A stretch of 64,000 bases of DNA. Origin: Periplaneta americana (lineage: Eukaryota; Arthropoda; Insecta; Blattodea; Blattidae). The notes under the pieces are model-generated. The model worked only from the letters and a program-made list of their open reading frames with translations. It made no database searches and was not told where the DNA came from. The stretch is taken from assembly GCF_040183065.1 (NCBI RefSeq), contig NC_091119.1, positions 65,892,392 through 65,956,391 of the forward strand. Reading direction: 5' to 3'. The translations under genes were made by a program, and so were the position numbers. Position 1 is the first letter of the stretch, and every line of letters begins with the position of its first letter. Shown piece after piece: positions 21,371-32,491 of the stretch.

Positions 21371-22323
21371 TCTACATAGTTATAGTGTGGTAGCTGTCGC
21401 GTTAGATAATCGTATATTCATTGCATGTGTTTATTTGTACATACTGAAATTGTGAATTCTGTTTCTAGTGACATCATAGTGTACTGAAAAGATAAACCTT
21501 GTGCTGTTATAGGAAACTTTATTTTATTTACCAAGTATAAAGATTTTGTCTTTAATGTCAACACAGTTTATTGAAAATGGTAAACTGTGTGTTTATGCAG
21601 TCATTTAAAAGTTAATAATAATCTAACAACAGGAATTTTTTATATAGTGTCGTAATACCTTATTAAAATGGTGAATTAAGTATTTTCTTGGGGACCTGTA
21701 CCGAAATAATAATTTCCATATTTTTAAAGCTAGATTCACCAATTTTTTTTATCACTGATAGATTTGGTTAATAATAATACATGCAAAAAATTTCATCCGC
21801 CTATGATAAATAATGTTTTATGTTTTATTAACATCTTTAAAAAATATTGAATCGCTTTATATAAAAGGACTCTTGCTCTACAATGTACACTATTTAACTG
21901 ATACTCACTTATATGGTTTCTTACGTATATGGGAACAAAACTTGCTATGAGGTTTTGCTGTAAAATGAATGGGTGAATAACTAGACATTTTTTATTATTT
22001 TTTTGTTTATTTTTTAAATAAAAATTTATCGTTATTGACTGATTTATTTGACAACAAAACCCCACAGTAAGTTTTGTTTCCATGTATATAAGAAATCGTA
22101 TAAGTGAACACCAGTTAAAAATAGTGCAAATTACGGAGCAAGGGAGTTTTCATATAAAGTGATAGAATATTTTATTGAAATATTAATAAAATATAAACCA
22201 CTTACCATAGAGGGATGAAATTTTATACATTTTTCATTATAAATCAAATATGCAAGTCATAAAAACATGATGAATATGACTTCACAAATAGGCCTAGTAA
22301 TTTCACAATAGTCGACCATTTAT
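21370..22323. other. AT-rich segment, nothing recognised
   Basis: The 96-codon minus-strand frame at 21793-22083 has no recognisable motif and is Asn/Ile/Lys-rich, as expected by chance. Confidence 0.4.
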
Positions 22324-22570
22324 AGTAGTAAGTAGATTATTTTACGACACTTTATCAACATCTTAGGTTATTTAGCGTCTGACAGAGATGAAGGTGATGA
22401 TGCCGGTGTTATGAGTCCGGGGTCCAGCACCGAAAATTACGCAGCATTTGCTCATATTGGGTTGAGGGAAAATCCCGGAAAAAAACTCAACCAGGTAACT
22501 CGCCCCGATCGGGAATCGAACCCGGGTCACCTGGTTTCGCGGTCAGACGCGCTAACCGTTACTTCACAGG
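22324..22570 (-). repeat. SINE-A copy
   Basis: Minus orientation: ATTATTTTACGACACTTTAT, AGTCCGGGGTCCAGC, CAACCAGGTAACTC, GGAATCGAACCCGGG (B box complement) and GCTAACCGTTACTTCACAGG. The head is essentially complete. Confidence 0.85.
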
Positions 22571-23584
22571 TAAATTACGCTATAATATCCCCTTGGGAAA
22601 ACATACATAATTTAGTATCACTGAAATATATTGGCAACCGTAAATAAACATAATGTGATGTCACTGTACATAATCTTGTATTCTTACTGTCTCAATAATT
22701 CTGAATTTTAATTATGACATGTTGTATTAACAACAACAATAGCACTGTGATTTAAATGGTTGAATAAAAATATGTAATATTGAATCAACATTGTAAGAGC
22801 GCTTTTAATCTCCAAGAATCCAGTTTTACATGTATGAGAAGTAGGTCAAATTTATTTTAAACGTTTCCAAATATTTTAAATAGGGAAGAGTACAATGCCA
22901 AGATTCTCTACAAAAACAAAGACTGGAAGATACGCTCCGATATCTACATTCAAAATAAATTTTTGCCTTAATTTGGCTAAATATTTACTCCTACACAAAA
23001 GACCTTCAAAAATATGAAAATAACAGTATTATTAGGAATATATAAAATTAACCGCAAAACAACACAGAAAACTGTAAACGAACTGTTTGCAAATCAAACA
23101 TTTCCGAAATGAAAAAGCATTCGCTTTATTGATGCTGGTACCTACATATGAACAGTGCTCTTAAAATCATCATGAAATTCGGGTATATTTTCGTCAAACT
23201 ATCATACTGTTACTAAAAAAAAGAAAATGAATTTGATTATCAGAGAGATTTATCGCGTCCTATTGGAAAGAGACAGAGCTGTGTTAATCGTCACTCATAG
23301 TTTGCGATCCTGACTCCCAAGGACGGCGTACAGTAAGAGCTCGCAAGCTTTATGATAATTCGCAAATTAAAATTGCTACTTTTCAAAACAAGTTGTCGTA
23401 ATCTTCTGAATAACCCTTGCAACAGTGAGTACTGTATTGAAATTATTGTGTGCCGTTAATCTTGAGTAGGCTATCACTCCACCCATCTCCATTCACCCTA
23501 GCTAAAAATATAGGTGAATAAATAATAAATTGTAACTCTCTCTTAATAATTATTATTTAAATTTCACGAAAGAGAGTGTTTATG

Positions 23585-23585
<1 letters not shown>
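22571..23585. other. AT-rich segment, nothing recognised
   Basis: No supported feature. Confidence 0.4.

Positions 23586-23643
<58 letters not shown>
23586..23643. repeat. (AAT)n microsatellite
   Basis: About 19 units. Confidence 0.95.
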
Positions 23644-23645
<2 letters not shown>

Positions 23646-23888
23646 TACTGCTCCGTAGATATAGGAGAAAGCTAATGTTTACTACTCAGATACAACACGC
23701 GGAGCAAGTCCTCTGCAATGGGCGAGCATCATGTTTAGGTATAGCATGAAAGTCGAGGAATATTATAGACAGTAAAAAATCGATCTTACGAGAATGGGTA
23801 TTTAAGGGTTGTTAATTTATTATAAAAAGTAAATCTGATACAACGTTAATACATATTAATTACAATATATCAATGTATGAAATACAAC

Positions 23889-23910
23889 AATAAATAAATA
23901 AATAAATGAA

Positions 23911-23957
<47 letters not shown>

Positions 23958-23960
23958 ATA
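23889..23960. repeat. (AAAT)n microsatellite
   Basis: About 18 units with one GAAT variant. It passes directly into the polypyrimidine tract. Confidence 0.95.
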
Positions 23961-25300
23961 CTTTCCTTCTGTCTTTCTTTCCTTCTTTCTTTCTTTCCTT
24001 CTTTCTTTCCTTCTTACTTTCCTTCCTTTTCCTTTCTTTCTTCTTTCTTTCCTTATTTCTTTCCTTTCTCTTTCTTTCTTTCGTTCCTCTTTCTTTCTTT
24101 CTTTCCTTTCTTTTCTTTCTCTTTCTTTCTTTCTTTCTTTGCTTCCTCTTTCTTTCTTTCCTTCTCTCCTTTATCTTTCTTTATTTCTTTCTTTCATTCC
24201 TCTTTCTTTCTATCTTCTTTCTTTCCTTCTTCTTTCTTTCCTTCCTCTTTCTTTCTTTCTTCCTTTCTTTCCTTCCTCTTTATTCTTTCTTTCTTGCTTC
24301 TTTCTTTCTTCCCTTCTTTCTTCCTTTCTTTCCTTATTTCTTTCCTTCCTCTTTCTTTTTCTTTCTTTCCTTCCTCTTTCTTTCTTTCCTTCTTTCTTTC
24401 TTTCCTTGTTTCTCTCCTTCCTCTTTCTTTCTTTCCTTCCTCTTCTTTCTCTCTTCTTTCTTTCTTTCCTTCTTTCTTTCCTTCCTCTTTCTTTCCTTCC
24501 TCTTTCTTTCCTACTTTCTTTCCTTCCTCTTTCTTCTTTCCTTCCTCTTTCTTTCTTCCTTTCTTTCTTTCCTACTTTCTTTCCTTCCTCTTTCTTTCTT
24601 TCTTTCTTCCTTTCCTACTTTCTTTCCTTCCTCTTTCTTCTTTCTTTCTTGCTTCTTTCTTTCTTCTCTTCTTTCTTCCTTTCTTTCCTTCTTTCTTTCC
24701 TTCCTTTTTCTTTCTTTATTTCTTTCTTCTCTCTTTCCTTCTTTCTTTCTTTCCTCTTTCTTTATTTCTTTCTTTCCTTCTTTCTTTTCTTCCTCTTTCT
24801 TTCTTTCTTTCTTTCCTTCCTCTTTACTTCTTTCTTTCCTTCCTCTTTCTTTCTTTTCTTCCTCTTTCTTTCTTTCTTTCCTTCTTTCTCTCCTTCCTCT
24901 TTCTTCCTTTCTTTCTTTCCTTCCTATTTCTTTCTCTCTTCTTTCTTTCTTTCTTTCCTTCCTCTTTCTTTCCGTCCTCTTTTTTCTCTCTTCTTTCTTT
25001 CTTTCCTTCTTTCTTTCCTTCCTCTTTCTTTCTTTCTTCCTTTCTTTCCTACTTTCTTTCCTTCCTCTTTCTTCTTTCTTTCTTGCTTCTTTCTTCCCTT
25101 CTTTCTTCCTTTCTTTCCTTCTTTCTTTCCTTCCTTTTTCTTTCTTTATTTCTTTCTTTCTTCTCTCTTTCCTTCCTGTTTCTTTCTTTCCTCTTTCTTT
25201 CCTTCTTTCTTTCTTTCCTTTCTCTTTCTTTCTTTCCGTCTTTCTTTCTTTCTTTCTTTCCGTCCTCTTTCTTTCTCTCCTTCCTCTTTCTTTCTTTCTT
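23961..25300. repeat. 1.34-kb polypyrimidine (CTTT/CCTT) satellite-like tract
   Basis: Almost every base on the plus strand is C or T, with only isolated purines. The basic unit is CTTT or CCTT. There is higher-order structure: near-identical blocks of about 100 nt, starting at a CTTGCTTCTTTCTT landmark, recur near 24.29, 24.65 and 25.08 kb. Open frames of 424 and 361 codons (Phe/Leu/Ser/Pro only) are artefacts of this composition. Confidence 0.95.
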
Positions 25301-25509
25301 TAGTTTATTTAATCCTGTATTTACTTATTTATTTCTCTTTCTTATTCTGGCTGTCTATTTCACACGCACTGCAGCCTAGGCTATTGTGCTTACCACTCGT
25401 ATTCTGTGAATGATTGGGTATCCGAACGGCCGCGCTCTTGTACAAGTACAGCACGCCGCACGGTGAATTTAACCCAGGCTATTGTATGGATGATGATGAT
25501 GATAGTGAA

Positions 25510-25684
25510 TTAATGATACCGAAATGAGTCCGAGGTCCAACGCCGAAATTTACCCAGCAACTCTGTTTCAATTGGTTGAGGGAAAACCACGGAAAAACCC
25601 CAACCAGGTAACTTCTCTCAACCAGGATTTGAACTCGGGCTCGCTCATTTCATGGCCAGACGTGCTAACCATTACTGCACATTT
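25510..25684 (-). repeat. Diverged SINE-A copy
   Basis: Landmarks GAAATGAGTCCGAGGTCCAA, TTGGTTGAGGGAAAACC, CCAACCAGGTAACTTC, GGATTTGAACTCGGG and GGCCAGACGTGCTAACC keep the SINE-A order, with many substitutions and no 3' module. It is an older insertion. Confidence 0.7.
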
Positions 25685-25884
25685 TAAGGACAAAACTAAA
25701 ATCCTGTCAATAATTTATTGTCTCTTAAATTGACTGAGCATATTGAGAATGAAATCAATGGCTTTCCCAAAACATGCCATGAAATGTTTAATATAAAACA
25801 ATTTTTATCCTGAAAAGGAAGCAAAAACGAACAAAATTGTATTAAAGCTTTTGTTTGAAATATCTCAAAGAATAAACTCCTGAA

Positions 25885-26030
25885 ATTATCCATTTTAATA
25901 TTATCCTCCCATCTACCTCTCGTCCTCCCCAAATGTCTTTTTCTCTCCGGCCTCCCAACTATCACTCTATATGCATTTCTAGATTCGCCCATACGTGTCC
26001 AAGCCCTGCCCATCTCAAAACGTCTGGCTA
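25885..26030 (-). pseudogene. LINE-alpha fragment (copy d)
   Basis: The minus strand encodes RMGESRNAYRVIVGRPERKR and RGRWEDNIKMD. The copy is truncated at both ends, since the 3' UTR seen in the other copies is missing. Confidence 0.7.
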
Positions 26031-26639
26031 AGATATGATTTACTGCCATCATTTACATTATGATGGTAGGCGACACTGAAGCAATACCAATAATTAAATC
26101 TGAAAGTGAAATAATCCTGCCATAGATCAGCATTACTACTTCTTACTGCCAGAGGATGAGCTGATCTGCACTATAACTTAATTAAATCAGCATGAGTGTG
26201 CAAATATGTCATGAGAGAGTCGTGTCTTAACAATGGAGAATTTTTTATATCCCACTATGCAATATGACAGGAGTGTGCTCTGGTTTTATGTGACCTTCAA
26301 ACATGCCGAAGAGCCTAAAGACGTGGACAAAATAAATTAAATATGCTTACATAATTGACTGATTGATATTTTTATTTATTTACTGCTCTTATGTAACGAC
26401 ATTTTTCGTCGCTGGGGGCTGGTACAACAACATGAAGTAATCATCATTCAATAAAATGTGACTGAAATGCTTTGAAAAACCACGAAGATGTCGGTAAGAT
26501 AGATAGACTCCAGGTATGAATCCTTAGGAACTATTGCTAGGGAAATAATCTATTTTCTTAACACAAGTTTCTTCAACGCACCCGATTTCATTACTCTGAA
26601 AATTAACAGAATATTTTGAAATTCATTAGCCAGTTATAT
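26031..26639. other. Unassigned segment
   Basis: No supported feature. Confidence 0.4.
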
Positions 26640-26680
26640 CATCATCATCATTATCATCATCATCATCATCATCGTCGTCG
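26640..26680. repeat. (ATC)n microsatellite and degenerate flank
   Basis: ATC units with GTC variants. Degenerate ATC continues to about 26775 and creates a spurious His-rich frame. Confidence 0.85.
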
Positions 26681-26779
26681 TCATAATTATCATCATAATG
26701 ATCATCACACCGTTATCACTGCAATCATTCTCATCATCACAATCACCATCAACATCATTTCCATTGCCGCCGTCATCAC

Positions 26780-27473
26780 TACTCTCCGGAAGTTCATGAA
26801 TTTCCATAATTTCTTCCGAGAGCTATAATGCTGATAAGTAAGGTTCGGATAATGCAACTGTATCAGGATAGGCTGTATAGCTGTATAGGATACGGCCTTG
26901 ACTAGCTTCAGTAAACACTATACCTGGTAAGGTTTATCTTGTCTCAGTAGCAATAAAACCAAGTCCCTTCAAATGAGGGTGGAGATTATAGGAGGGTTGT
27001 AAATTTTCAGGATTCCTTTCAAAACCTTGTTATTGTACAGGCTACCGGAACTCAGTTTCTTGAAAGACAATCTCAGTGACGGAACTACACAGTACGAAGA
27101 GAGATATTTTGTAATTTCATTTTGCGCTAGAAAATGTATCAACTAGTCCCTTCCGCCACTGGATGGATGGACGGTATCACTCCACTCCCCCATCTCCATA
27201 ACAATACAGACGAAGTAAGACATATCTCCTTTCTCTCTCTTTTCACAGTGAGACAAGATACAGTACATCACAAGACTTTACCCTCTTCCACTAGCTAAAA
27301 CTCTACCTCCTGGGAAGAGAGCTCCCCATCCCCTTGCTAAAATATCAGTGAACTGGCTGGGGGGAACGCGACAACTAGTTTTTGTAAAAGGAACGCACCG
27401 ACCAAGGATGACTATCCTCATACAGCTACTTTATCCTAACCATACTGATAAGTATTACAAGTAAAACAAGTAT
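26780..27473. other. Unassigned segment
   Basis: No supported feature. Confidence 0.35.
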
Positions 27474-27562
27474 TTCGGGGTGCACAATGGGTCTCAGTAT
27501 AGTCGACGTGCAAAGGGTCATCCCTAACCCGCCCCTAGCCACCGTTACCTAATATAAACGAA
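27474..27562 (+). repeat. 89-bp inverted repeat, left arm (SINE-D 3' fragment)
   Basis: Exactly complementary to 28334-28422 over 89 bases. It contains CGGGGTGCACAATGGG and CCCGCCCCTAGCCACCGTTA. It represents the last part of the longer SINE-D copy, in the opposite orientation. Confidence 0.85.
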
Positions 27563-27679
27563 ATATTAGTTTTTTCATTTTCATAAACATAGTTAAGTTG
27601 CATATAGCTGCGCATTATCTTATTTTTTATAAAAGGTTCGTATTTTTAATCTGTCAACATCTAACTTCTTTTATCATCT

Positions 27680-27731
27680 ACTTCTCCTCCTCTTCCTCCT
27701 CCTCCTCCTTCTTCTTCTTCTTCTTCTTCGC
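27680..27731. repeat. (TCC)n-(TTC)n microsatellite
   Basis: A short pyrimidine triplet run. Confidence 0.9.
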
Positions 27732-27739
27732 TTCATCTT

Positions 27740-28333
27740 TTAAGCTTAAGTCCGTTCCAACTTCACTAATAAAGTGCACTTCTCAGGAATTCTGATCATT
27801 GTTTGCATGGTCTACCACGATCTCTTTTACCAGCTGGTTTGTAGTTCACTACTTGTTTCGACTTCCAGTTTTCTCCCTTTTCTTATGTTCGTTTAGAACT
27901 CTTAAGAATTTCATTTCGGAGACCTCTATTTTTTTAATATCTTTTTTAATGTGAAATCTTTATGGTCTTATGCGCTTGGCATTCGAGAAATCTGGTCGCA
28001 CATTCTCAGCGTATTCCGAATCTCACCGAACCGGTGACATCAGTGACGTCACGCTGCAGCGAAATAGGCACAAAACTGCTGGAAGGTTGGATAGCTATCA
28101 TGGCGGCTGTAAAAGTTGTTGTATGTGCTATGCTAGCAAGATTTTGCCAAATTTCCATATTGTCATCTCGCTCAAAGGAAAGAGAGCATAAACAATATGT
28201 TTCTTCAGTCAGTACTAATAACTGGTCCGTTGACATGTTCGTTCATAAGCCATTAACATTTTTTTTTTACGTTTTGCACATTACAAACAATACAGGAGAA
28301 CACACCGCCATGGCATAACAGTGCACGATGTCA
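27740..28333. other. Spacer between the 89-bp arms
   Basis: Two overlapping open frames (118 and 73 codons) and a CRE-like TGACGTCA near 28044 occur here. No domain was recognised. It may be the interior of a foldback element. Confidence 0.35.
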
Positions 28334-28930
28334 TTCGTTTATATTAGGTAACGGTGGCTAGGGGCGGGTTAGGGATGACCCTTTGCACGTCGACTATACT
28401 GAGACCCATTGTGCACCCCGAATTTATGGGATGAATGAAGATGAGGTGTACAAGCCCACCGGCCGCATGTGATCTCTCACCCAATAGAGGCCCCCTGCCC
28501 CCACGCCCTAAGTGCATACCGCTAAGGTGACCAAGCAGCACAGGATCCATTCCAACGGTCCTTCCAAGGTGTCGAATTGCCCTTGGAAGTGCTCCTAAGG
28601 AATGAATCCTAGCAGAGATATTGCGGAAGACTAGGAACCCAGGAACGGTTACGGAGAGGAAGCCGTCCCCCGTAAACGGACGAAGACATGCGTCTCGACC
28701 CGAATATGTCTATGGAATGAGATGAAGAAGATGAATGATATGAAACCTTAATTCTTTTTCTACACGGGAGGGGAAGGGAAATGGACCGTGACAATGAAAA
28801 TTCCAACCCGGCTTTTGGGTTAGGTCTAAGTCACTGTGGAAAACCACGGAAAGAACACAGTCAGGTTGGCCGGTTCGGGGATCGAACCACGGACCTCCCG
28901 AATGCGAGTCCCAGTCCCATGCGAAACCTA
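28334..28930 (-). repeat. SINE-D, long tRNA-headed copy
   Basis: In minus orientation the tRNA-like head is at the right: GGTTCGATCCCCG (from CGGGGATCGAACC near 28875) preceded by CATTCGGGAGGTCCG. The GGAAAACCACGG and TTCCAACCCGG modules follow. A long body runs down to the 3' end at 28334, whose last 89 bp also form the inverted repeat arm. The head modules recur at 43.0-43.2 kb. Joining of head and body into one family is inferred. Confidence 0.55.
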
Positions 28931-29763
28931 TGAGTCTCCTCGCTTGGTAGCGTAAGCCTAAGTTTTATATGTAACATGCCAGGTGTGTTGTGGTTTTTCA
29001 TACTCCATTCTACATGCGATGTGCCTCGGGCGAGTGATGTTTCTCCTGGAGTCACGTCAAAAGCTAATTAAGTAATTAGATTAGTCGTCAGCACAACTCA
29101 TCCTGTCCTTGTTTTCAATGGTTTCCCTCGGGCATGAAGACCAATGTCAGGATAAGACCTAAAAAAATGGGTCATGGAGCTAATCTTTTTCTTCAAGAAT
29201 TTTCCTTCACATTTCCTAGTAACGTCTTATCCTAGATCATATATACCCAGATAGCTCGGCATTACAGGCTTTGACGGTAACAACTTTTGTCAGGTTTACT
29301 ATGTTGCCATCTAGTTGTTACATAAGGAGTCACGTCATAATTCACATTTGAATTGCATTAGCGACTGTACTGTCATCTCGTGTTCGTTTACGGTGGACGG
29401 GTGGCGATCCTGGCGGTTGTTCTCTTCAAAGTGATGCCGATTTTAACATAGGGATGAGCTATCTGTTACTTACATGATGTAGGGTTTTATATATAAATTA
29501 TCATTTTTCATTCTCTCCGTTGGGCTCATATTCCTTCAGGAATTGGCTTCGCCATCATATCTCTATCTTGTGATCTGCTGAGAGGCCAACTCTTCCCGGT
29601 GAATTTTAAAATGTATTCAAAATAATAAATATTATGAACATAAAATTTTAAAGCTTAAAACGTTAAGGGCCGGTTTCACCAACAAAATATTTAAAATGCA
29701 TTAACATGTGGTTTATGAACACGTGCTAATATTCTTTCGTCCATTTGAGTTCTATCAACTATT
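28931..29763. other. Unassigned segment
   Basis: No supported feature. Confidence 0.35.
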
Positions 29764-29773
29764 TTCAGATGAA

Positions 29774-30030
29774 GTCCACACCTGTGGAGTAACGGTCAGC
29801 GCGTCTGGCCGCGAAACCAGGTGGCCCGGGTTTGAATCCCGGTCGGGGCAAGTTACCTGGTTGAGGTTTTTCCGGGGTTTTCCCTCAACCCAAGACGAGC
29901 AAATGCTGGGTAACTTTCGGTGCTGGATCCCGGACTCATTTCACCGGCATTATCACCTTCATTTCATTCAGACGCTAAGTAACCTAGATGTTGATAAAGC
30001 GTCGTAAAATAACCCAATAAAATAAAAAAA
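29774..30030 (+). repeat. SINE-A copy with target-site duplications
   Basis: A complete copy. The head is GTCCACACCTGTGGAGTAAC, the B box GGGTTTGAATCCC, then the CCCGGACTCATTTCACC body, the GATGTTGATAAAGCGTCG 3' module and an A-rich tail. The 10-bp duplication TTCAGATGAA borders it at 29764-29773 and 30031-30040, showing retroposition. It is the best-preserved SINE in the window. Confidence 0.92.
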
Positions 30031-30040
30031 TTCAGATGAA

Positions 30041-30463
30041 TGTTAGCCAAAATTTTGTTAATTCCCACGAAAATTGGAAATAGTATAAATCAGGAAGGTC
30101 GTGTCAGAACCAAAGCCCGTTTCGGCCGTTTCACAAACATAGAAATAGTGCAATATTACGATATCTTTGGCAAATATTGTTTGTTGTTGAAAATGAACCG
30201 CGAAAGTAAGGATGTAAAAATAAATAGAGGATGTAGTTTTACTGATAGGTATAGAAAAGTACACCGTGTCCCGCTTAGACGGATAGAGAAATAAATGCTC
30301 ACAATTTCAAATCAGATGAAGATATTGTTTTGTTTTACATCTGACAAGATGCAGAAACTGTACAAGTTTATGCACCAATGGTTTAAAAACAGTTGTATGT
30401 TCATGCGCATGCGCACTAACGTTTATCGTGGAAACAAGTCTGGCGCCATTCAGTAGAACATTC
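30041..30463. other. Unassigned segment with an NRF-1-like palindrome
   Basis: TGCGCATGCGCA at 30404-30415 is a perfect NRF-1-type core. An 84-codon frame at 30040 has no motif. Confidence 0.35.
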
Positions 30464-30850
30464 CGTCATTGGACCATTCTCCTTCATCGAGGCGATAATC
30501 AAAGGGAATGTGTATCTGGACATGTGCAGAACTTTTGTTGTTGATCAACTCCCCCAGGATCGGTTTTTTAGCAACAAGGAGAACCCTTGCCTGTGTATCT
30601 AGGTCACCCGACTTCACGCCCATTCACCTCTTTCAGGGGCTTTATGACGAATGTTGTATACCAACGTGGTACAGTTGACACTTTGGAAAATCTGAGACAA
30701 CGCATTATAAATGTAGTTGCGCTATTCACCCCACAAATGTTATGGAACACTTGGCAGAAGGCTGAGTACCTTTTCGATGTATTCAGGGTATCTCGAGACG
30801 CACACATATCGAGTTGCACTGACCATTCTCCGAAACTCGGAGAGTTTTTA
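30464..30850 (+). pseudogene. C-terminal remnant of DUF4817/mariner-type transposase
   Basis: One frame reads GNVYLDMCRTFVVDQLPQDR up to a TAG. A shifted frame then reads LGHPTSRPFTSFRGF (degraded PPRSPDLTPLDFFLWG region), TLENLRQRIINVV, FTPQMLWNTWQKAEY and FDVFRVSRDAHI. This is the last third of a transposase of the same class as at 0.9, 2.8 and 45 kb, with frameshift and stop. The N-terminal and first catalytic regions are missing. Confidence 0.7.
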
Positions 30851-31583
30851 CATCAAGTTGTACAAAAAGTTATGTTATAAAACCATTACTTATACTTTAA
30901 ATTATCACTTATTTCTCAATCCCTCTGAGGGGACACTGTGTATTTGTTAGCGAAACTGATAACCACATATAAATATATTATGGAATGCAAGAAAAAAACG
31001 GCGTCAAAATCGAAGCCAAGAATGATGTGTGGGCGCGGATTATAATGAACTCAATTGTCATGGGAAATTTAGGCCTACCGCAAGAACTTTTAAACAACTG
31101 AACGATTTACCGTTCTTCAATTTAATTATTGATAGAAACGTTACATACAGTATCTTTGTCTCATTCTCGCTATAGCCTTAGAAACTTTTTGAGTGGTTCT
31201 ACTCATGGTTGCTTTAGATATTCCAACATTATCCCCTATAATGGAACCAGTGGCATAAAATTTTAGCGTAATTAATACCCGTAATGTCATAAGAAGAAAT
31301 ATATGACCATGTGGCATGGGCTAGAGAATTAGAGAGGCATATTCCGTTGTATATTGTGTCTCGCGAATTTCGTCTACTACGAGTATCTTCCTGACGTATG
31401 CTTTCGAAAGTGTGTACCTGAGTAAAATCACAGTCTAATATATATAGTCGAGCAACTTCAACACTTTTTTTGCCAACATTCACGACACTAGCGCTCAAGC
31501 GGCAGGCAAGGCACTGGTCATAGGGTTGATACAGCCAGCAGGTGCTTTAAAGGTATGCGAGATGTTATAATAACGTTTTAATC
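30851..31583. other. Unassigned segment
   Basis: No supported feature. Confidence 0.35.
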
Positions 31584-31718
31584 ATGCGTCGGAACAAAGG
31601 CAATGTGTGCAATGACGAAAATTGCAGTAAGAACAAGTTTAAATCTCCGAATTTATCGTTCTTCAGACCAAGAGAAAATCATAACTCAGTCATAACCTAT
31701 AATCCAGGCTGTAGGTAG
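31584..31718 (+). pseudogene. Possible THAP-type zinc-finger N-terminus
   Basis: ATG opens MRRNKGNVCNDENCSKNKF, then KSPNLSFFRPRENHN, with a stop after 44 codons. The C-x4-C pair near the N-terminus and the PxLSFFR stretch resemble the start of a THAP domain (C2CH DNA-binding finger of P-element-related proteins). The second Cys and the His are not present before the stop, so this is a fragment or an unspliced exon. Weak evidence. Confidence 0.3.
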
Positions 31719-32268
31719 CCCAAGAGGACTAATAATATATATAGGCCTCTTGAGGTAGCCTACGTATTGTGTTCTATAAAACATTTATTAGTTATCAGTT
31801 ACCTATTTGTATGTCAGGAAGGAGAGTTTAAATAAAAACAAAGTAATTACCTGTTACAGTATATTATTTTTTTGCAGAGATCATGTGTAAATGTGTAACC
31901 ATTCCGATTTTGGATAATGTATCTACAGTTTTTAATGCAAGTAATTCCATAATTTTTGTATTCATGTTTTTTTCCTTATATTTTTCAAAAGTTGAATGTT
32001 ATATTGCATTCAAGTAGGAATTATGGTGTTAATTTTTCAAGAATTCATGGCGTATTATAATCCTTTTGCAAAATATTCACTTCTTGAATAAATCCAGATT
32101 GTGTCGATAAATTTCTGATGTGTTGGTGTAGATTCATGTGGGAGACGTATTAGGTTCTCAAGAAATAAAAGAGCTTTTTTAAATTTAATATAAAAGGAAT
32201 CTCTTCTGTAATAATTTGCATGACTGTTATTCGTGTTGATTTTACATTGCCAGTGATTATTTGAGCCG
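31719..32268. other. AT-rich segment, nothing recognised
   Basis: No supported feature. Confidence 0.4.
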
Positions 32269-32491
32269 TTCAGAGCAGAAGTGGTGTAAGTCAAAATTAG
32301 GTAATGAGGTTTAAAGTAAAAATTCTGTAAAATACAGCGCAAAGTAGCAATTCATATATCCTTCGTGCTATTCACTGACTACGAATAGTTTAAATAAATT
32401 CAATATTAACTGCTACTTTGCGCTGTATTTTACAGAATGCTTACTTTTACCCTCATTACCCATTTTTGACTTACACCACTTCTGCTCTGAA
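32269..32491. mobile_element. 223-bp foldback MITE
   Basis: Arms 32269-32349 and 32411-32491 are about 81 bp each and largely complementary (ends TTCAGAGCAGAAGTGGTG and complement; inner CAGCGCAAAGTAGCA), around a 61-bp loop. No target duplication is evident. Confidence 0.75.

Noticed and set aside
22411..22647. 78-codon frame beginning MSPGSSTENYAAFAHIG
   Set aside because: It is sense translation of an antisense SINE-A; the same peptide type appears wherever SINE-A lies in minus orientation.
24139..25413. 424- and 361-codon open frames of Phe/Leu/Ser/Pro
   Set aside because: They are translations of the CTTT/CCTT tract. Composition alone keeps the frames open.
26616..26828. His-rich 70-codon frame
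   Set aside because: Translation of an ATC/CAT triplet repeat.
29774..29850. Candidate functional tRNA gene
   Set aside because: The A- and B-box-like head belongs to SINE-A, with an A-rich tail and target duplication. Equivalent heads recur many times and do not form a clean cloverleaf.
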